This document shows, piece after piece, positions 36,314 to 45,889 of a stretch of 64,000 nucleotides of DNA. The position numbers and the translations under genes are program-made. The DNA lies in assembly GCF_025947225.1 (NCBI RefSeq), contig NZ_CP110005.1:1550001-1614000 (forward strand), in the 5' to 3' direction. The notes under the pieces were generated by a model, which ran no database searches, had not been told where the DNA came from, and saw nothing but the letters and a program-made list of their open reading frames with translations. How positions within the stretch are numbered: position 1 is the stretch's first letter; the number at the start of each line of letters is the position of its first letter. The stretch comes from Flavobacterium sp. N2270 (GTDB taxonomy: Bacteria; Bacteroidota; Bacteroidia; Flavobacteriales; Flavobacteriaceae).

Positions 36314-39300
36314 ATGAAAAAAAAATACTTATTAGTTTTAGGGATTGTTTTGTTATTTGACTTTTCATTATATAGTCAAACTTATACAATGGCAAATGGT
36401 GCTAATGGAACAAAAACAACATGTTCGGGGACCTTTAGAGACGGTGGAGGAACGGGTAATTATGCTGCGTCTCAAAATAGTACAATTACTTTTTGTCCAA
36501 CTACTCCAACAGATAAAATTAGGGTTTCTTTTACAGCTTTTGATACTGAATCTGGTTTTTCATCTTGTTATGACTATTTAGATTTATGGCACGCTAATGC
36601 AGTAGGGGCTGCAGGCACGCAAAGTGATAGGTTTTGTGGGACATTAGGCGCTTTTGTGGTTACATCTACTAGTCCTGATGGTTGTGTTTCATTTCGATTT
36701 ATTTCAGATGGAAGTTTTCAATATGCAGGCTGGACAGCGACAATTTCATGTGTTACACCTTGTGTTCCACCTACTGCTGCTTTAGTAAATTCGTCAAATG
36801 TAAGTATTTGTTCATCAAATTCATTGAACCCAGGCTCGACAACTGTCGCTTTCGATGCATCAAATTCTACAACCCCAAGTGGCTCATTAGTTAGATATGA
36901 ATGGGATTGGGGTGATGGTACAACAAACATTACAACAACACCAACAACAAACCATACTTTTCCAACCACTGGAGGTTTATACTTAGTTAGATTAAGAGTT
37001 AGGAATAATAATTTTGCCACCGATCCGCTCGGTTGTTTAAGTTCTAATTCTGTTACAAGAACGGTACGTGTGATGCCAACACCTCTTTTTACAGGAACAT
37101 CTGGTACACCAGTTTCTGTGAATTGTGGTAGTTCAATTACCTTAGATGGTCAAGCATTATCGCAAACTATTGTTCAATCTACGCCTTCAGTAATTTCGGG
37201 GCCAATTAATCTGCCTGACGGATCTGGCTCAAGTTATAATTCTACATTAGATTTTTCAGGATTGTTTCCACCAGGTGCTACTATGACAGCTGGATGTTAT
37301 CCAACAGTAACTTTTGATATGGAACATTCATATACAGGAGATTTAGATATTACATTAATTTCTCCAACGGGTGAATCTGTTTTACTTTTTGACCAGCATG
37401 CGCCGTCATTTCCAGGTCATTTTGGAGCTTGCTCAAATGGAGCTACTGATGGTGTTGCAGGTTGTCCTGCAACGTACTCTGTTGTGAATACAGGTGGTGC
37501 CTCTTGGACAGCTGTAGCTAGTACAACAGCTGCTCCTCCAACAGTAAACGGAACATGTGCTTATACAGGAGTATGTGAAACAGGAGGAGGTTATTATATA
37601 CCACAAACCTACACATCAACAACCCCATTTACAGCTTTAAATGGAGCTGCTTTAAATGGAGTATGGACTTTAAGAGTAACTGATAATATTAGTTCTGATG
37701 ATGGTGTGTTATCAAATTGGTCTTTAACTTTTCCATCATCTTGTTATGCAAATTTATTATCAGAAACACCTGATTTAGTTACCGCAACATGGAGCCATTC
37801 TGGCACAGGTCCTGCTGTACCAGCTCAAACAACAACTAATGTTGTGGTTAATAACCCTGGTCCATCATGTCCAGCACCGGGTCCGTGTGTAGGTAATGAA
37901 TTGTCTAATGATATTAATTTAGGACCATTTACGACAGCGGGTGCTTTTACATATACTTTTACTGTTACTGATGAATATGGTTGTCAATATAATAGAAATG
38001 TTGTCGTAAATGTTACAGCTGTTTGTCCGACTGCTACAATTACTTATACAGGTGCTCCATTTTGCTCAAGTATTGCTACAGCACAATCAGTTACTTTATC
38101 TGGTACAGGTCCTTATACTGGCGGAACATTTAGTTCAACTGCTGGATTGAGTATTAATTCGTCAACAGGGGCTATCACTCCTAGTACAAGCATACCAGGA
38201 ACATATACAGTAACTTATACTATTCCTAGTAGTTCTTGTTGTGCCTCTGTAGTAACTGCGACAACAAGTGTAACTATTGGAGCGGCACCAACAGCAACAA
38301 TAAATTATTCAACCCCATTTTGTACTAGTTCTACTTCAGCACAAACAGTAACGTTGTCAGGAACTGGTTCTTACACAGGCGGAACATTTAGTTCGACAGC
38401 TGGATTAAGTATTAATTCATCTACAGGAGCTATTACGCCTAGTACAAGTACAGCGGGAACATATACAGTAACTTATACAATTCCAGCTTCAGCTGGATGT
38501 ACAGCTGTTATTGTTACAACAAGCATAACAATTAATCCACAACCTAATGCAGGAACAAGTGGTTCAACAACGATTTGTGATAGTAGTGTAGCATCAATTG
38601 ATTTATTCAGTTTAATAACAGGTGAACAAACAGGAGGAGTTTGGACTAGAACAACAGGTACAGGCGGAACGTTTAATGCAGGAGCAGGAACATATACACC
38701 TGCATCAGGCGCTACAACGAGTACGTTTACTTATACTTTAACAGGAACGGCACCATGTGTCAATTCAACAAGTGTTGCTACAGTAAATATAAATCCACAG
38801 CCTAATGCAGGAACAAGTGGTTCAACAACGATTTGTGATAGTAGTGTAGCATCAATTGATTTATTCAGTTTAATAACAGGTGAACAAACAGGAGGAGTGT
38901 GGACTAGAACAACAGGAACAGGCGGAACGTTTAATGCAGGAGCAGGAACATATACACCTGCATCAGGCGCTACAACTAGTACGTTTACTTATACTTTAAT
39001 AGGAACGGCACCATGTGTCAATTCAACAAGTGTTGCTACAGTAAATATAAATCCACAGCCTAATGCAGGAACAAGTGGTTCAACAACGATTTGTGATAGT
39101 AGTGTAGCATCAATTGATTTATTCAGTTTAATAACAGGTGAACAAACAGGAGGAGTGTGGACTAGAACAACAGGTATAGGCGGAACGTTTAATGCAGGAG
39201 CAGGAACATATACACCTGCATCAGGCGCTACAACTAGTACGTTTACTTATACTTTAACAGGAACAGCACCATGTGTTAATTCAACAAGTGTTGCTACAGT

Positions 39301-42300
39301 AAATATAAATCCACAGCCTAATGCAGGAACAAGTGGTTCAACAACGATTTGTGATAGTAGTGTAGCATCAATTGATTTATTCAGTTTAATAACAGGTGAA
39401 CAAACAGGAGGAGTGTGGACTAGAACAACAGGTACAGGCGGAACGTTTAACGCAGGCGCAGGAACATTTACACCTGCATCAGGCGCTACAACTAGTACAT
39501 TTACTTATACTTTAACAGGAACAGCACCATGTGTTAATTCAACAAGTGTTGCTACAGTAAACATTAATGCAGAATTAGCTCCAGTAATTACTTGTGGTTC
39601 TGCTACTACAAGTGCTGTTGAGTTTAATTGGACAGCTGTTACTGGAGCTACAGGATATAATATTAGTTATCAAATAAATTCTGGGACAATAGTAAATGCA
39701 GGTGCTATTGGAAATGTATTAACTTATACAGTTTCTGGTTTGGTTCCGGGGGATAATGTTACACTTACACTTACTCCAACTGGAGGTACGGGAACGTGTT
39801 TTACATTTAGTACTCTAATATGTACATCAAATAATTGTACTCCACCAACAGCAATAATAAATTATTCAACCCCATTTTGTACTAGTACTACTTCAGCACA
39901 AACAGTAACGTTGTCAGGAACTGGTTCTTACACAGGTGGAACATATAGTTCGACAGCTGGATTAAGTATTAATTCATCTACAGGAGCTATTACGCCTAGT
40001 ACAAGTACAGCGGGAACATATACAGTAACTTATACAATTCCAGCTTCAGCTGGATGTTCAGCTGTTATTGTTACAACAAGCATAACAATCAATGCACAAC
40101 CTAATGCAGGAACAAGTGGTTCAACAACGATTTGTGATAGTAGTGTAGCATCAATTGATTTATTCAGTTTAATAACAGGTGAACAAACAGGAGGAGTTTG
40201 GACTAGAACAACAGGTACAGGCGGAACGTTTAACGCAGGCGCAGGAACATTTACACCTGCATCAGGCGCTACAACTAGTACATTTACTTATACTTTAACA
40301 GGAACAGCACCATGTGTTAATTCAACAAGTGTTGCTACAGTAAATATAAATCCACAGCCTAATGCAGGAACAAGTGGTTCAACAACGATTTGTGATAGTA
40401 GTGTAGGATCAATTGATTTATTCAGTTTAATAACAGGTGAACAAACAGGAGGAGTTTGGACTAGAACAACAGGTACTGGCGGAACGTTTAATGCAGGAGC
40501 AGGAACATATACACCTGCATCAGGCGCTACAACTAGTACGTTTACTTATACTTTAACAGGAACGGCACCATGTGTCAATTCAACAAGTGTTGCTACAGTA
40601 AATATAAATCCACAGCCTAATGCAGGAACAAGTGGTTCAACAACGATTTGTGATAGTAGTGTAGCATCAATTGATTTATTCAGTTTAATAACAGGTGAAC
40701 AAACAGGAGGAGTTTGGACTAGAACAACAGGTACAGGTGGAACGTTTAATGCAGGAGCAGGAACATATACACCTGCATCAGGCGCTACAACTAGTACGTT
40801 TACTTATACTTTAACAGGAACAGCACCATGTGTTAATTCAACAAGTGTTGCTACAGTAAATATAAATCCACAGCCTAATGCAGGAACAAGTGGTTCAACA
40901 ACGATTTGTGATAGTAGTGTAGGATCAATTGATTTATTCAGTTTAATAACAGGCGAACAAACAGGCGGAACATGGACTCAAAGTTCAGGTACAGGCGGAA
41001 CGTTTAATGCAGGAACAGGGACATATACACCTGCATCAGGCGCTACAACTAGTACGTTTACTTATACTTTAACAGGAACAGCACCATGTGTCAATTCAAC
41101 AAGTGTTGCTACAGTAAATATAAATCCACAGCCTAATGCAGGAACAAGTGGTTCAACAACGATTTGTGATAGCAGTGTAGCATCAATTGATTTATTCAGT
41201 TTAATAACAGGTGAACAAACAGGAGGAGTGTGGACTAGAACAACAGGTACAGGCGGAACGTTTAATGCAGGAACAGGGACATATACACCTGCATCAGGCG
41301 CTACAACTAGTACGTTTACTTATACTTTAACAGGAACGGCACCATGTGTAAATTCAACAAGTGTTGCTACAGTAAATATAAATCCACAACCTAATGCAGG
41401 AACAAGTGGTTCAACAACGATTTGTGATAGCAGTGTAGCATCAATTGATTTATTCAGTTTAATAACAGGCGAACAAACAGGCGGAACATGGACTCAAAGT
41501 TCAGGTACAGGCGGAATGTTTAATGCAGGCGCAGGAACATTTACACCTGCATCAGGCGCTACAACTAGTACATTTACTTATACTTTAACAGGAACAGCAC
41601 CATGTGTTAATTCAACAAGTGTTGCTACAGTAAATATTAATCCACAGCCTAATGCAGGAACAAGTGGTTCAACAACGATTTGTGATAGTAGTGTAGGATC
41701 AATTGATTTATTCAGTTTAATAACAGGTGAACAAACAGGAGGAGTTTGGACTAGAACAACAGGTACAGGTGGAACGTTTAATGCAGGAGCAGGAACATAT
41801 ACACCTGCATCAGGCGCTACAACGAGTACGTTTACTTATACTTTAACAGGAACAGCACCATGTGTTAATTCAACAAGTGTTGCTACAGTAAATATAAATC
41901 CACAGCCTAATGCAGGAACAAGTGGTTCAACAACGATTTGTGATAGTAGTGTAGCATCAATTGATTTATTCAGTTTAATAACAGGTGAACAAACAGGAGG
42001 AGTGTGGACTAGAACAACAGGTACAGGCGGAACGTTTAATGCAGGCGCAGGAACATTTACACCTGCATCAGGCGCTACAACTAGTACATTTACTTATACT
42101 TTAACAGGAACAGCACCATGTGTTAATTCAACAAGTGTTGCTACAGTAAATATTAATCCACAGCCTAATGCAGGAACAAGTGGTTCAACAACGATTTGTG
42201 ATAGTAGTGTAGGATCAATTGATTTATTCAGTTTAATAACAGGTGAACAAACAGGAGGAGTTTGGACTAGAACAACAGGTACAGGTGGAACGTTTAATGC

Positions 42301-44500
42301 AGGAGCAGGAACATATACACCTGCATCAGGCGCTACAACTAGTACGTTTACTTATGCTTTAACAGGAACAGCACCATGTGTCAATTCAACAAGTGTTGCT
42401 ACAGTAAATATAAATCCACAGCCTAATACAGGAACAAGTGGTTCAACAACGATTTGTGATAGTAGTGTAGCATCAATTGATTTATTCAGTTTAATAACAG
42501 GTGAACAAACAGGAGGAGTGTGGACTAGAACAACAGGAACAGGTGGAACGTTTAATGCAGGAGCAGGAACATATACACCTGCATCAGGCGCTACAACTAG
42601 TACGTTTACTTATACTTTAACAGGAACAGCACCATGTGTTAATTCAACAAGTGTTGCTACAGTTAATATTTCACAATTGCCGACAGCTTCTATAAGTTAC
42701 GCTCAACCTCAGTACTGTGTTTCAAACACATCTGAGTTAGTTATCATTAGTGGTACTGGAAATTATACCGGAGGGATATATTCGTCAACTACAGGATTGT
42801 CAATAAACATAAATACTGGGGAGATAAATCCAAGTTTAAGTACACCTGGAAATTATGTAGTTACTTATTCAATTCCTTCTAATGGAGCGTGTTCTTCTAA
42901 TTCTGTTACAACAAGTGTTATTATATCTCCACGTCCAACAGTAACTTTTGTCAATAATACACCAAGTATTTGTTCAGGTTCTACAACGGATATTATTTTA
43001 ACGAGTAATGTTGTAGGTGCTACATTTGCATGGAATGCAGTTGGAGCTCAGGTTAGTGGTTCATCAAGTGGAACAGGAAATACAATTAATCAATTATTAA
43101 CAACTACATCTAACTCAGTTGGAGAAGTAGTTTATACCGTAATTGCTACAGCAAATGGATGTTCAGGAACACCAGTAGAGGTTAGGGTTCTTGTAAATCC
43201 TATTCCTGATGTTGTTGCTTCACCAACTTCAGATGTTATTTGTTCAGGAACACTAACTAATATTTCGTTTAGTGGTTCAATAGCAGGTACAGTATTTAAT
43301 TGGACAGTAAGTCAGTCAGGCGTTATAGGAGCTACTTCAGGAAGTGGAACAAGTATTCAACAAGTATTGTCTACTACAAGTTTAACCACTTCAGGAACTG
43401 CCGTTTACACAGTTACACCAGTTTTAAATGGATGTCCAGGTACTTCAGTTACAGTGACTATAACCGTAAATCCAACACCAGAGATATTAGGAAATCCAAC
43501 ACATGCTCCAATTTGTAGTGGAGGATCAACAAATATTCCAGTATCAGCAATGGATCCAGCAACTGTTTTTAATTATACAGTTAATGCTGTAGGAGTAACA
43601 GGAGCATCAGATGGAACAATTGCATTTGGAGTTCCAATTGTACAACAATTGACTACAATTACAAATGTTGCGGGATATGTTGATTATACAATTATTCCAA
43701 CATTAAATGATTGTTCAGGAACACCAATTGTTGTTCGAGTACGAGTTAATCCATTGCCAATACCAGTATTAGAAGATGGTGCTATTTGTGTTGATTCATC
43801 AGGAAATACATTCCAAACATATTATTTCCATACAGGTTTAAGTAATGCTACACATACCTTTGTTTGGTATTATGAAGGCGGTATTATCTCAGGAGCTACA
43901 TCAACAAGTTATGAAGTAGATGATACATATGGAGCAGGGAGTTATTCTGTAATTGCAACAAATACTTTGACAGGATGTGTATCAGAGCGAGTATTCGGAA
44001 CAGTAATAGAGACGAATCCGGCAACATCATTTACTACAACAGTAACCAATGCATTTACAGATAATGCTACAATTGTTGTAAGTGTTCCAGACGGAAATGG
44101 TACAATTATGTATCAGATAGATGATGAGGAATTACAATCGTCAAATATTTTCACTGGAGTAAGTGCAGGAGTTCATACTATTACAGTTGTAGATACTCAA
44201 GGATGTACTTATATGACCCAAACGGTTACAGTAATAGATTACCCAAAATATTTTACACCGAATGGAGATGGAATTAATGATAATTGGAATGTAATAGGCT
44301 TGAAGAATCAACCAGGAGCGAAGTTATACATCTTCGATAGATATGGTAAATTAATCAAGCAGATAAGTACTACTGGAGATGGATGGGACGGTACGTTTAA
44401 CAATAAACAATTACCATCTACAGATTACTGGTTTACAATAGAATTTGATGAGAATGGACAACAGAGAGAATTTAAAGCTCACTTCTCATTGATTAGATAA
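36314..44500 (+). CDS. Giant T9SS type B repeat surface protein (SprB-like adhesin)
   Basis: The 2728-residue precursor has a signal peptide (to about YSQT), a CUB-like domain (about 30-145), a PKD domain with YEWDWGDGTT (about 155-255), a proprotein-convertase P-like domain (about 290-476), and four ~83-residue modules with SSTAGLSINSSTGAITPSTS or close variants. Fourteen 86-residue repeats (744-1087 and 1263-2122) surround one interlude containing an FN3-like stretch. Three PKD/Ig-like modules (CSGxxTxI...) follow. It ends with a T9SS type B sorting domain (YFTPNGDGINDNWNVIGL, GWDGTFNNKQLPSTDYWF). Such proteins are exported by T9SS and serve as surface adhesins, in some cases for gliding; no PorP/SprF partner gene is adjacent. 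Confidence 0.93.
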   Translation: MKKKYLLVLGIVLLFDFSLYSQTYTMANGANGTKTTCSGTFRDGGGTGNYAASQNSTITFCPTTPTDKIRVSFTAFDTESGFSSCYDYLDLWHANAVGAAGTQSDRFCGTLGAFVVTSTSPDGCVSFRFISDGSFQYAGWTATISCVTPCVPPTAALVNSSNVSICSSNSLNPGSTTVAFDASNSTTPSGSLVRYEWDWGDGTTNITTTPTTNHTFPTTGGLYLVRLRVRNNNFATDPLGCLSSNSVTRTVRVMPTPLFTGTSGTPVSVNCGSSITLDGQALSQTIVQSTPSVISGPINLPDGSGSSYNSTLDFSGLFPPGATMTAGCYPTVTFDMEHSYTGDLDITLISPTGESVLLFDQHAPSFPGHFGACSNGATDGVAGCPATYSVVNTGGASWTAVASTTAAPPTVNGTCAYTGVCETGGGYYIPQTYTSTTPFTALNGAALNGVWTLRVTDNISSDDGVLSNWSLTFPSSCYANLLSETPDLVTATWSHSGTGPAVPAQTTTNVVVNNPGPSCPAPGPCVGNELSNDINLGPFTTAGAFTYTFTVTDEYGCQYNRNVVVNVTAVCPTATITYTGAPFCSSIATAQSVTLSGTGPYTGGTFSSTAGLSINSSTGAITPSTSIPGTYTVTYTIPSSSCCASVVTATTSVTIGAAPTATINYSTPFCTSSTSAQTVTLSGTGSYTGGTFSSTAGLSINSSTGAITPSTSTAGTYTVTYTIPASAGCTAVIVTTSITINPQPNAGTSGSTTICDSSVASIDLFSLITGEQTGGVWTRTTGTGGTFNAGAGTYTPASGATTSTFTYTLTGTAPCVNSTSVATVNINPQPNAGTSGSTTICDSSVASIDLFSLITGEQTGGVWTRTTGTGGTFNAGAGTYTPASGATTSTFTYTLIGTAPCVNSTSVATVNINPQPNAGTSGSTTICDSSVASIDLFSLITGEQTGGVWTRTTGIGGTFNAGAGTYTPASGATTSTFTYTLTGTAPCVNSTSVATVNINPQPNAGTSGSTTICDSSVASIDLFSLITGEQTGGVWTRTTGTGGTFNAGAGTFTPASGATTSTFTYTLTGTAPCVNSTSVATVNINAELAPVITCGSATTSAVEFNWTAVTGATGYNISYQINSGTIVNAGAIGNVLTYTVSGLVPGDNVTLTLTPTGGTGTCFTFSTLICTSNNCTPPTAIINYSTPFCTSTTSAQTVTLSGTGSYTGGTYSSTAGLSINSSTGAITPSTSTAGTYTVTYTIPASAGCSAVIVTTSITINAQPNAGTSGSTTICDSSVASIDLFSLITGEQTGGVWTRTTGTGGTFNAGAGTFTPASGATTSTFTYTLTGTAPCVNSTSVATVNINPQPNAGTSGSTTICDSSVGSIDLFSLITGEQTGGVWTRTTGTGGTFNAGAGTYTPASGATTSTFTYTLTGTAPCVNSTSVATVNINPQPNAGTSGSTTICDSSVASIDLFSLITGEQTGGVWTRTTGTGGTFNAGAGTYTPASGATTSTFTYTLTGTAPCVNSTSVATVNINPQPNAGTSGSTTICDSSVGSIDLFSLITGEQTGGTWTQSSGTGGTFNAGTGTYTPASGATTSTFTYTLTGTAPCVNSTSVATVNINPQPNAGTSGSTTICDSSVASIDLFSLITGEQTGGVWTRTTGTGGTFNAGTGTYTPASGATTSTFTYTLTGTAPCVNSTSVATVNINPQPNAGTSGSTTICDSSVASIDLFSLITGEQTGGTWTQSSGTGGMFNAGAGTFTPASGATTSTFTYTLTGTAPCVNSTSVATVNINPQPNAGTSGSTTICDSSVGSIDLFSLITGEQTGGVWTRTTGTGGTFNAGAGTYTPASGATTSTFTYTLTGTAPCVNSTSVATVNINPQPNAGTSGSTTICDSSVASIDLFSLITGEQTGGVWTRTTGTGGTFNAGAGTFTPASGATTSTFTYTLTGTAPCVNSTSVATVNINPQPNAGTSGSTTICDSSVGSIDLFSLITGEQTGGVWTRTTGTGGTFNAGAGTYTPASGATTSTFTYALTGTAPCVNSTSVATVNINPQPNTGTSGSTTICDSSVASIDLFSLITGEQTGGVWTRTTGTGGTFNAGAGTYTPASGATTSTFTYTLTGTAPCVNSTSVATVNISQLPTASISYAQPQYCVSNTSELVIISGTGNYTGGIYSSTTGLSININTGEINPSLSTPGNYVVTYSIPSNGACSSNSVTTSVIISPRPTVTFVNNTPSICSGSTTDIILTSNVVGATFAWNAVGAQVSGSSSGTGNTINQLLTTTSNSVGEVVYTVIATANGCSGTPVEVRVLVNPIPDVVASPTSDVICSGTLTNISFSGSIAGTVFNWTVSQSGVIGATSGSGTSIQQVLSTTSLTTSGTAVYTVTPVLNGCPGTSVTVTITVNPTPEILGNPTHAPICSGGSTNIPVSAMDPATVFNYTVNAVGVTGASDGTIAFGVPIVQQLTTITNVAGYVDYTIIPTLNDCSGTPIVVRVRVNPLPIPVLEDGAICVDSSGNTFQTYYFHTGLSNATHTFVWYYEGGIISGATSTSYEVDDTYGAGSYSVIATNTLTGCVSERVFGTVIETNPATSFTTTVTNAFTDNATIVVSVPDGNGTIMYQIDDEELQSSNIFTGVSAGVHTITVVDTQGCTYMTQTVTVIDYPKYFTPNGDGINDNWNVIGLKNQPGAKLYIFDRYGKLIKQISTTGDGWDGTFNNKQLPSTDYWFTIEFDENGQQREFKAHFSLIR
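38543..39574 (+). repeat. Tandem 258-bp coding repeats, block 1 (4 units)
   Basis: Units start at 38543, 38801, 39059 and 39317, exactly 258 bp apart and nearly identical in sequence. Each encodes 86 residues from PNAGTSGSTTICDSS to the NSTSVATVNI linker. Confidence 0.95.
40100..42679 (+). repeat. Tandem 258-bp coding repeats, block 2 (10 units)
   Basis: Units start at 40100, 40358, 40616, 40874, 41132, 41390, 41648, 41906, 42164 and 42422. The unit is the same as in block 1. Unit variants (VAS/VGS, TRTT/TQSS, TYT/TFT, AGAG/AGTG) are mixed along the block. Confidence 0.95.
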
Positions 44501-44520
44501 AACAAGAAATTAAATAAAAT

Positions 44521-44553
44521 AAAAAAGCAGTACCATTTGGTACTGCTTTTTTA
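44521..44553. terminator. Shared terminator of the giant gene and the aminotransferase gene
   Basis: AAAAAAGCAGTACC and GGTACTGCTTTTTT form a 14-bp perfect stem. Confidence 0.9.
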
Positions 44554-44574
44554 TATTTAGAATTAATTTTTATT

Positions 44575-45768
44575 TTAAAGTGTATTATACACTTTTAATG
44601 CTTCTTTTAAAATTTCAACAGAACGAACTAAATCCTCTTTCTTTAAAACATAGGCAATACGAACTTCGTCTAAACCAACGTTTGGAGAAGAGTAAAAACC
44701 AGCAGCAGGAGCAACCATAACCGTTTCTCCATTTAAATCATATGATTCAAGCAGCCATTGAGCAAAATCATTAGCGTTTTTGATAGGAAGTTTAGCAATA
44801 CAATAAAATGCTCCTTTTGGTGTAGCGACCTGAACTCCTTCTATTTTTTTTAATTCAGAGATTAAGATATCTCTTCTTTCTTTATATTCTGAAATAACTT
44901 CATCAAAATAACTTTGAGGAGTATCTAAAGCAGCTTCACTTGCAATTTGAGCGTATGTAGGCGGACTTAATCTAGCTTGTGCAAACTTCATTGCGGCTGC
45001 CATTAAGTCTTTATTTTTAGAAACAATACAACCAATTCTTGCTCCACACATGCTGAATCTTTTTGATACAGAATCAATCATAATAGCATGATTTTCTAAT
45101 CCAGCAACATTCATAACTGAAAAATGCTTGTAACCATCATAGGTAAATTCTCTATAAACTTCATCAGCAATTAAAAATAAATCATGTTTTTTTACAATTT
45201 CAGCTAATTGAGCAATTTCAGCTTCCGAATATAAATAACCAGTTGGATTACCAGGATTACAAATTAAAATTGCTTTCGTTTTGGAAGTAATTAATTTTTC
45301 AAAATCTTCAATTGGTGGTAATGCAAAACCAGTTTCAATTGTTGATATTACAGGAACTACATTAACACCAGATGCAACAGAAAAACCATTGTAGTTTGCG
45401 TAAAATGGTTCTGGAATAATAATTTCATCTCCAGCATCCATAGTACTTCCTAGAGCAAATAATAAAGCTTCAGAACCACCAGTTGTAATAATAATATTTT
45501 CAGTTTCTATTGGTAAATTTTGGTTTTTATAATATTGAGAAAGTTTTTCCCTATAACTTTCAAAACCTGCAGAATGAGAATATTCTAAAACTTCTAAATT
45601 TGCATTTTTAACAGCGTCTAATGCTACTTTGGGAGTTTTAATATCTGGCTGACCAATGTTTAAATGATATACTTTATTTCCTTTTTTCTTAGCAATTTCA
45701 GCATAAGGAACCAATTTCCTAATTGGCGATTCTGGCATTTGCACACCTTTTTGAGATATTTTTGGCAT
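44575..45768 (-). CDS. Class I/II pyridoxal-phosphate aminotransferase
   Basis: The 397-residue protein has the aspartate-aminotransferase-like fold I motifs NIGQPDI, GGSEALLFAL, NPGNPTGY, IADEVYREF, and the PLP lysine in SVSKRFSMCGARIGC. The substrate pair is not clear; aspartate/2-oxoglutarate is likely. The ATG at 45768 (MPKISQKG) is chosen; the frame extends only to a GTG at 45837, with a hydrophobic leader lacking family support. Monocistronic and divergent from the aspartyl protease gene. Confidence 0.9.
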   Translation of the reverse strand: MPKISQKGVQMPESPIRKLVPYAEIAKKKGNKVYHLNIGQPDIKTPKVALDAVKNANLEVLEYSHSAGFESYREKLSQYYKNQNLPIETENIIITTGGSEALLFALGSTMDAGDEIIIPEPFYANYNGFSVASGVNVVPVISTIETGFALPPIEDFEKLITSKTKAILICNPGNPTGYLYSEAEIAQLAEIVKKHDLFLIADEVYREFTYDGYKHFSVMNVAGLENHAIMIDSVSKRFSMCGARIGCIVSKNKDLMAAAMKFAQARLSPPTYAQIASEAALDTPQSYFDEVISEYKERRDILISELKKIEGVQVATPKGAFYCIAKLPIKNANDFAQWLLESYDLNGETVMVAPAAGFYSSPNVGLDEVRIAYVLKKEDLVRSVEILKEALKVYNTL

Positions 45769-45889
45769 TTTGTTTGTTTTGATTAGCAAAATTGCAATTA
45801 ATTTTAGAATTCTAAAAGCTAAATCATAATATTTCACACTTCATTTCATTTCGATTAATTATTTTCTTACATTTATATAAAGAGTAATA

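Noticed and set aside
38543..42679. Regular repeats that could suggest a CRISPR-like array
   Set aside because: The 258-bp units are one continuous coding frame without spacers.
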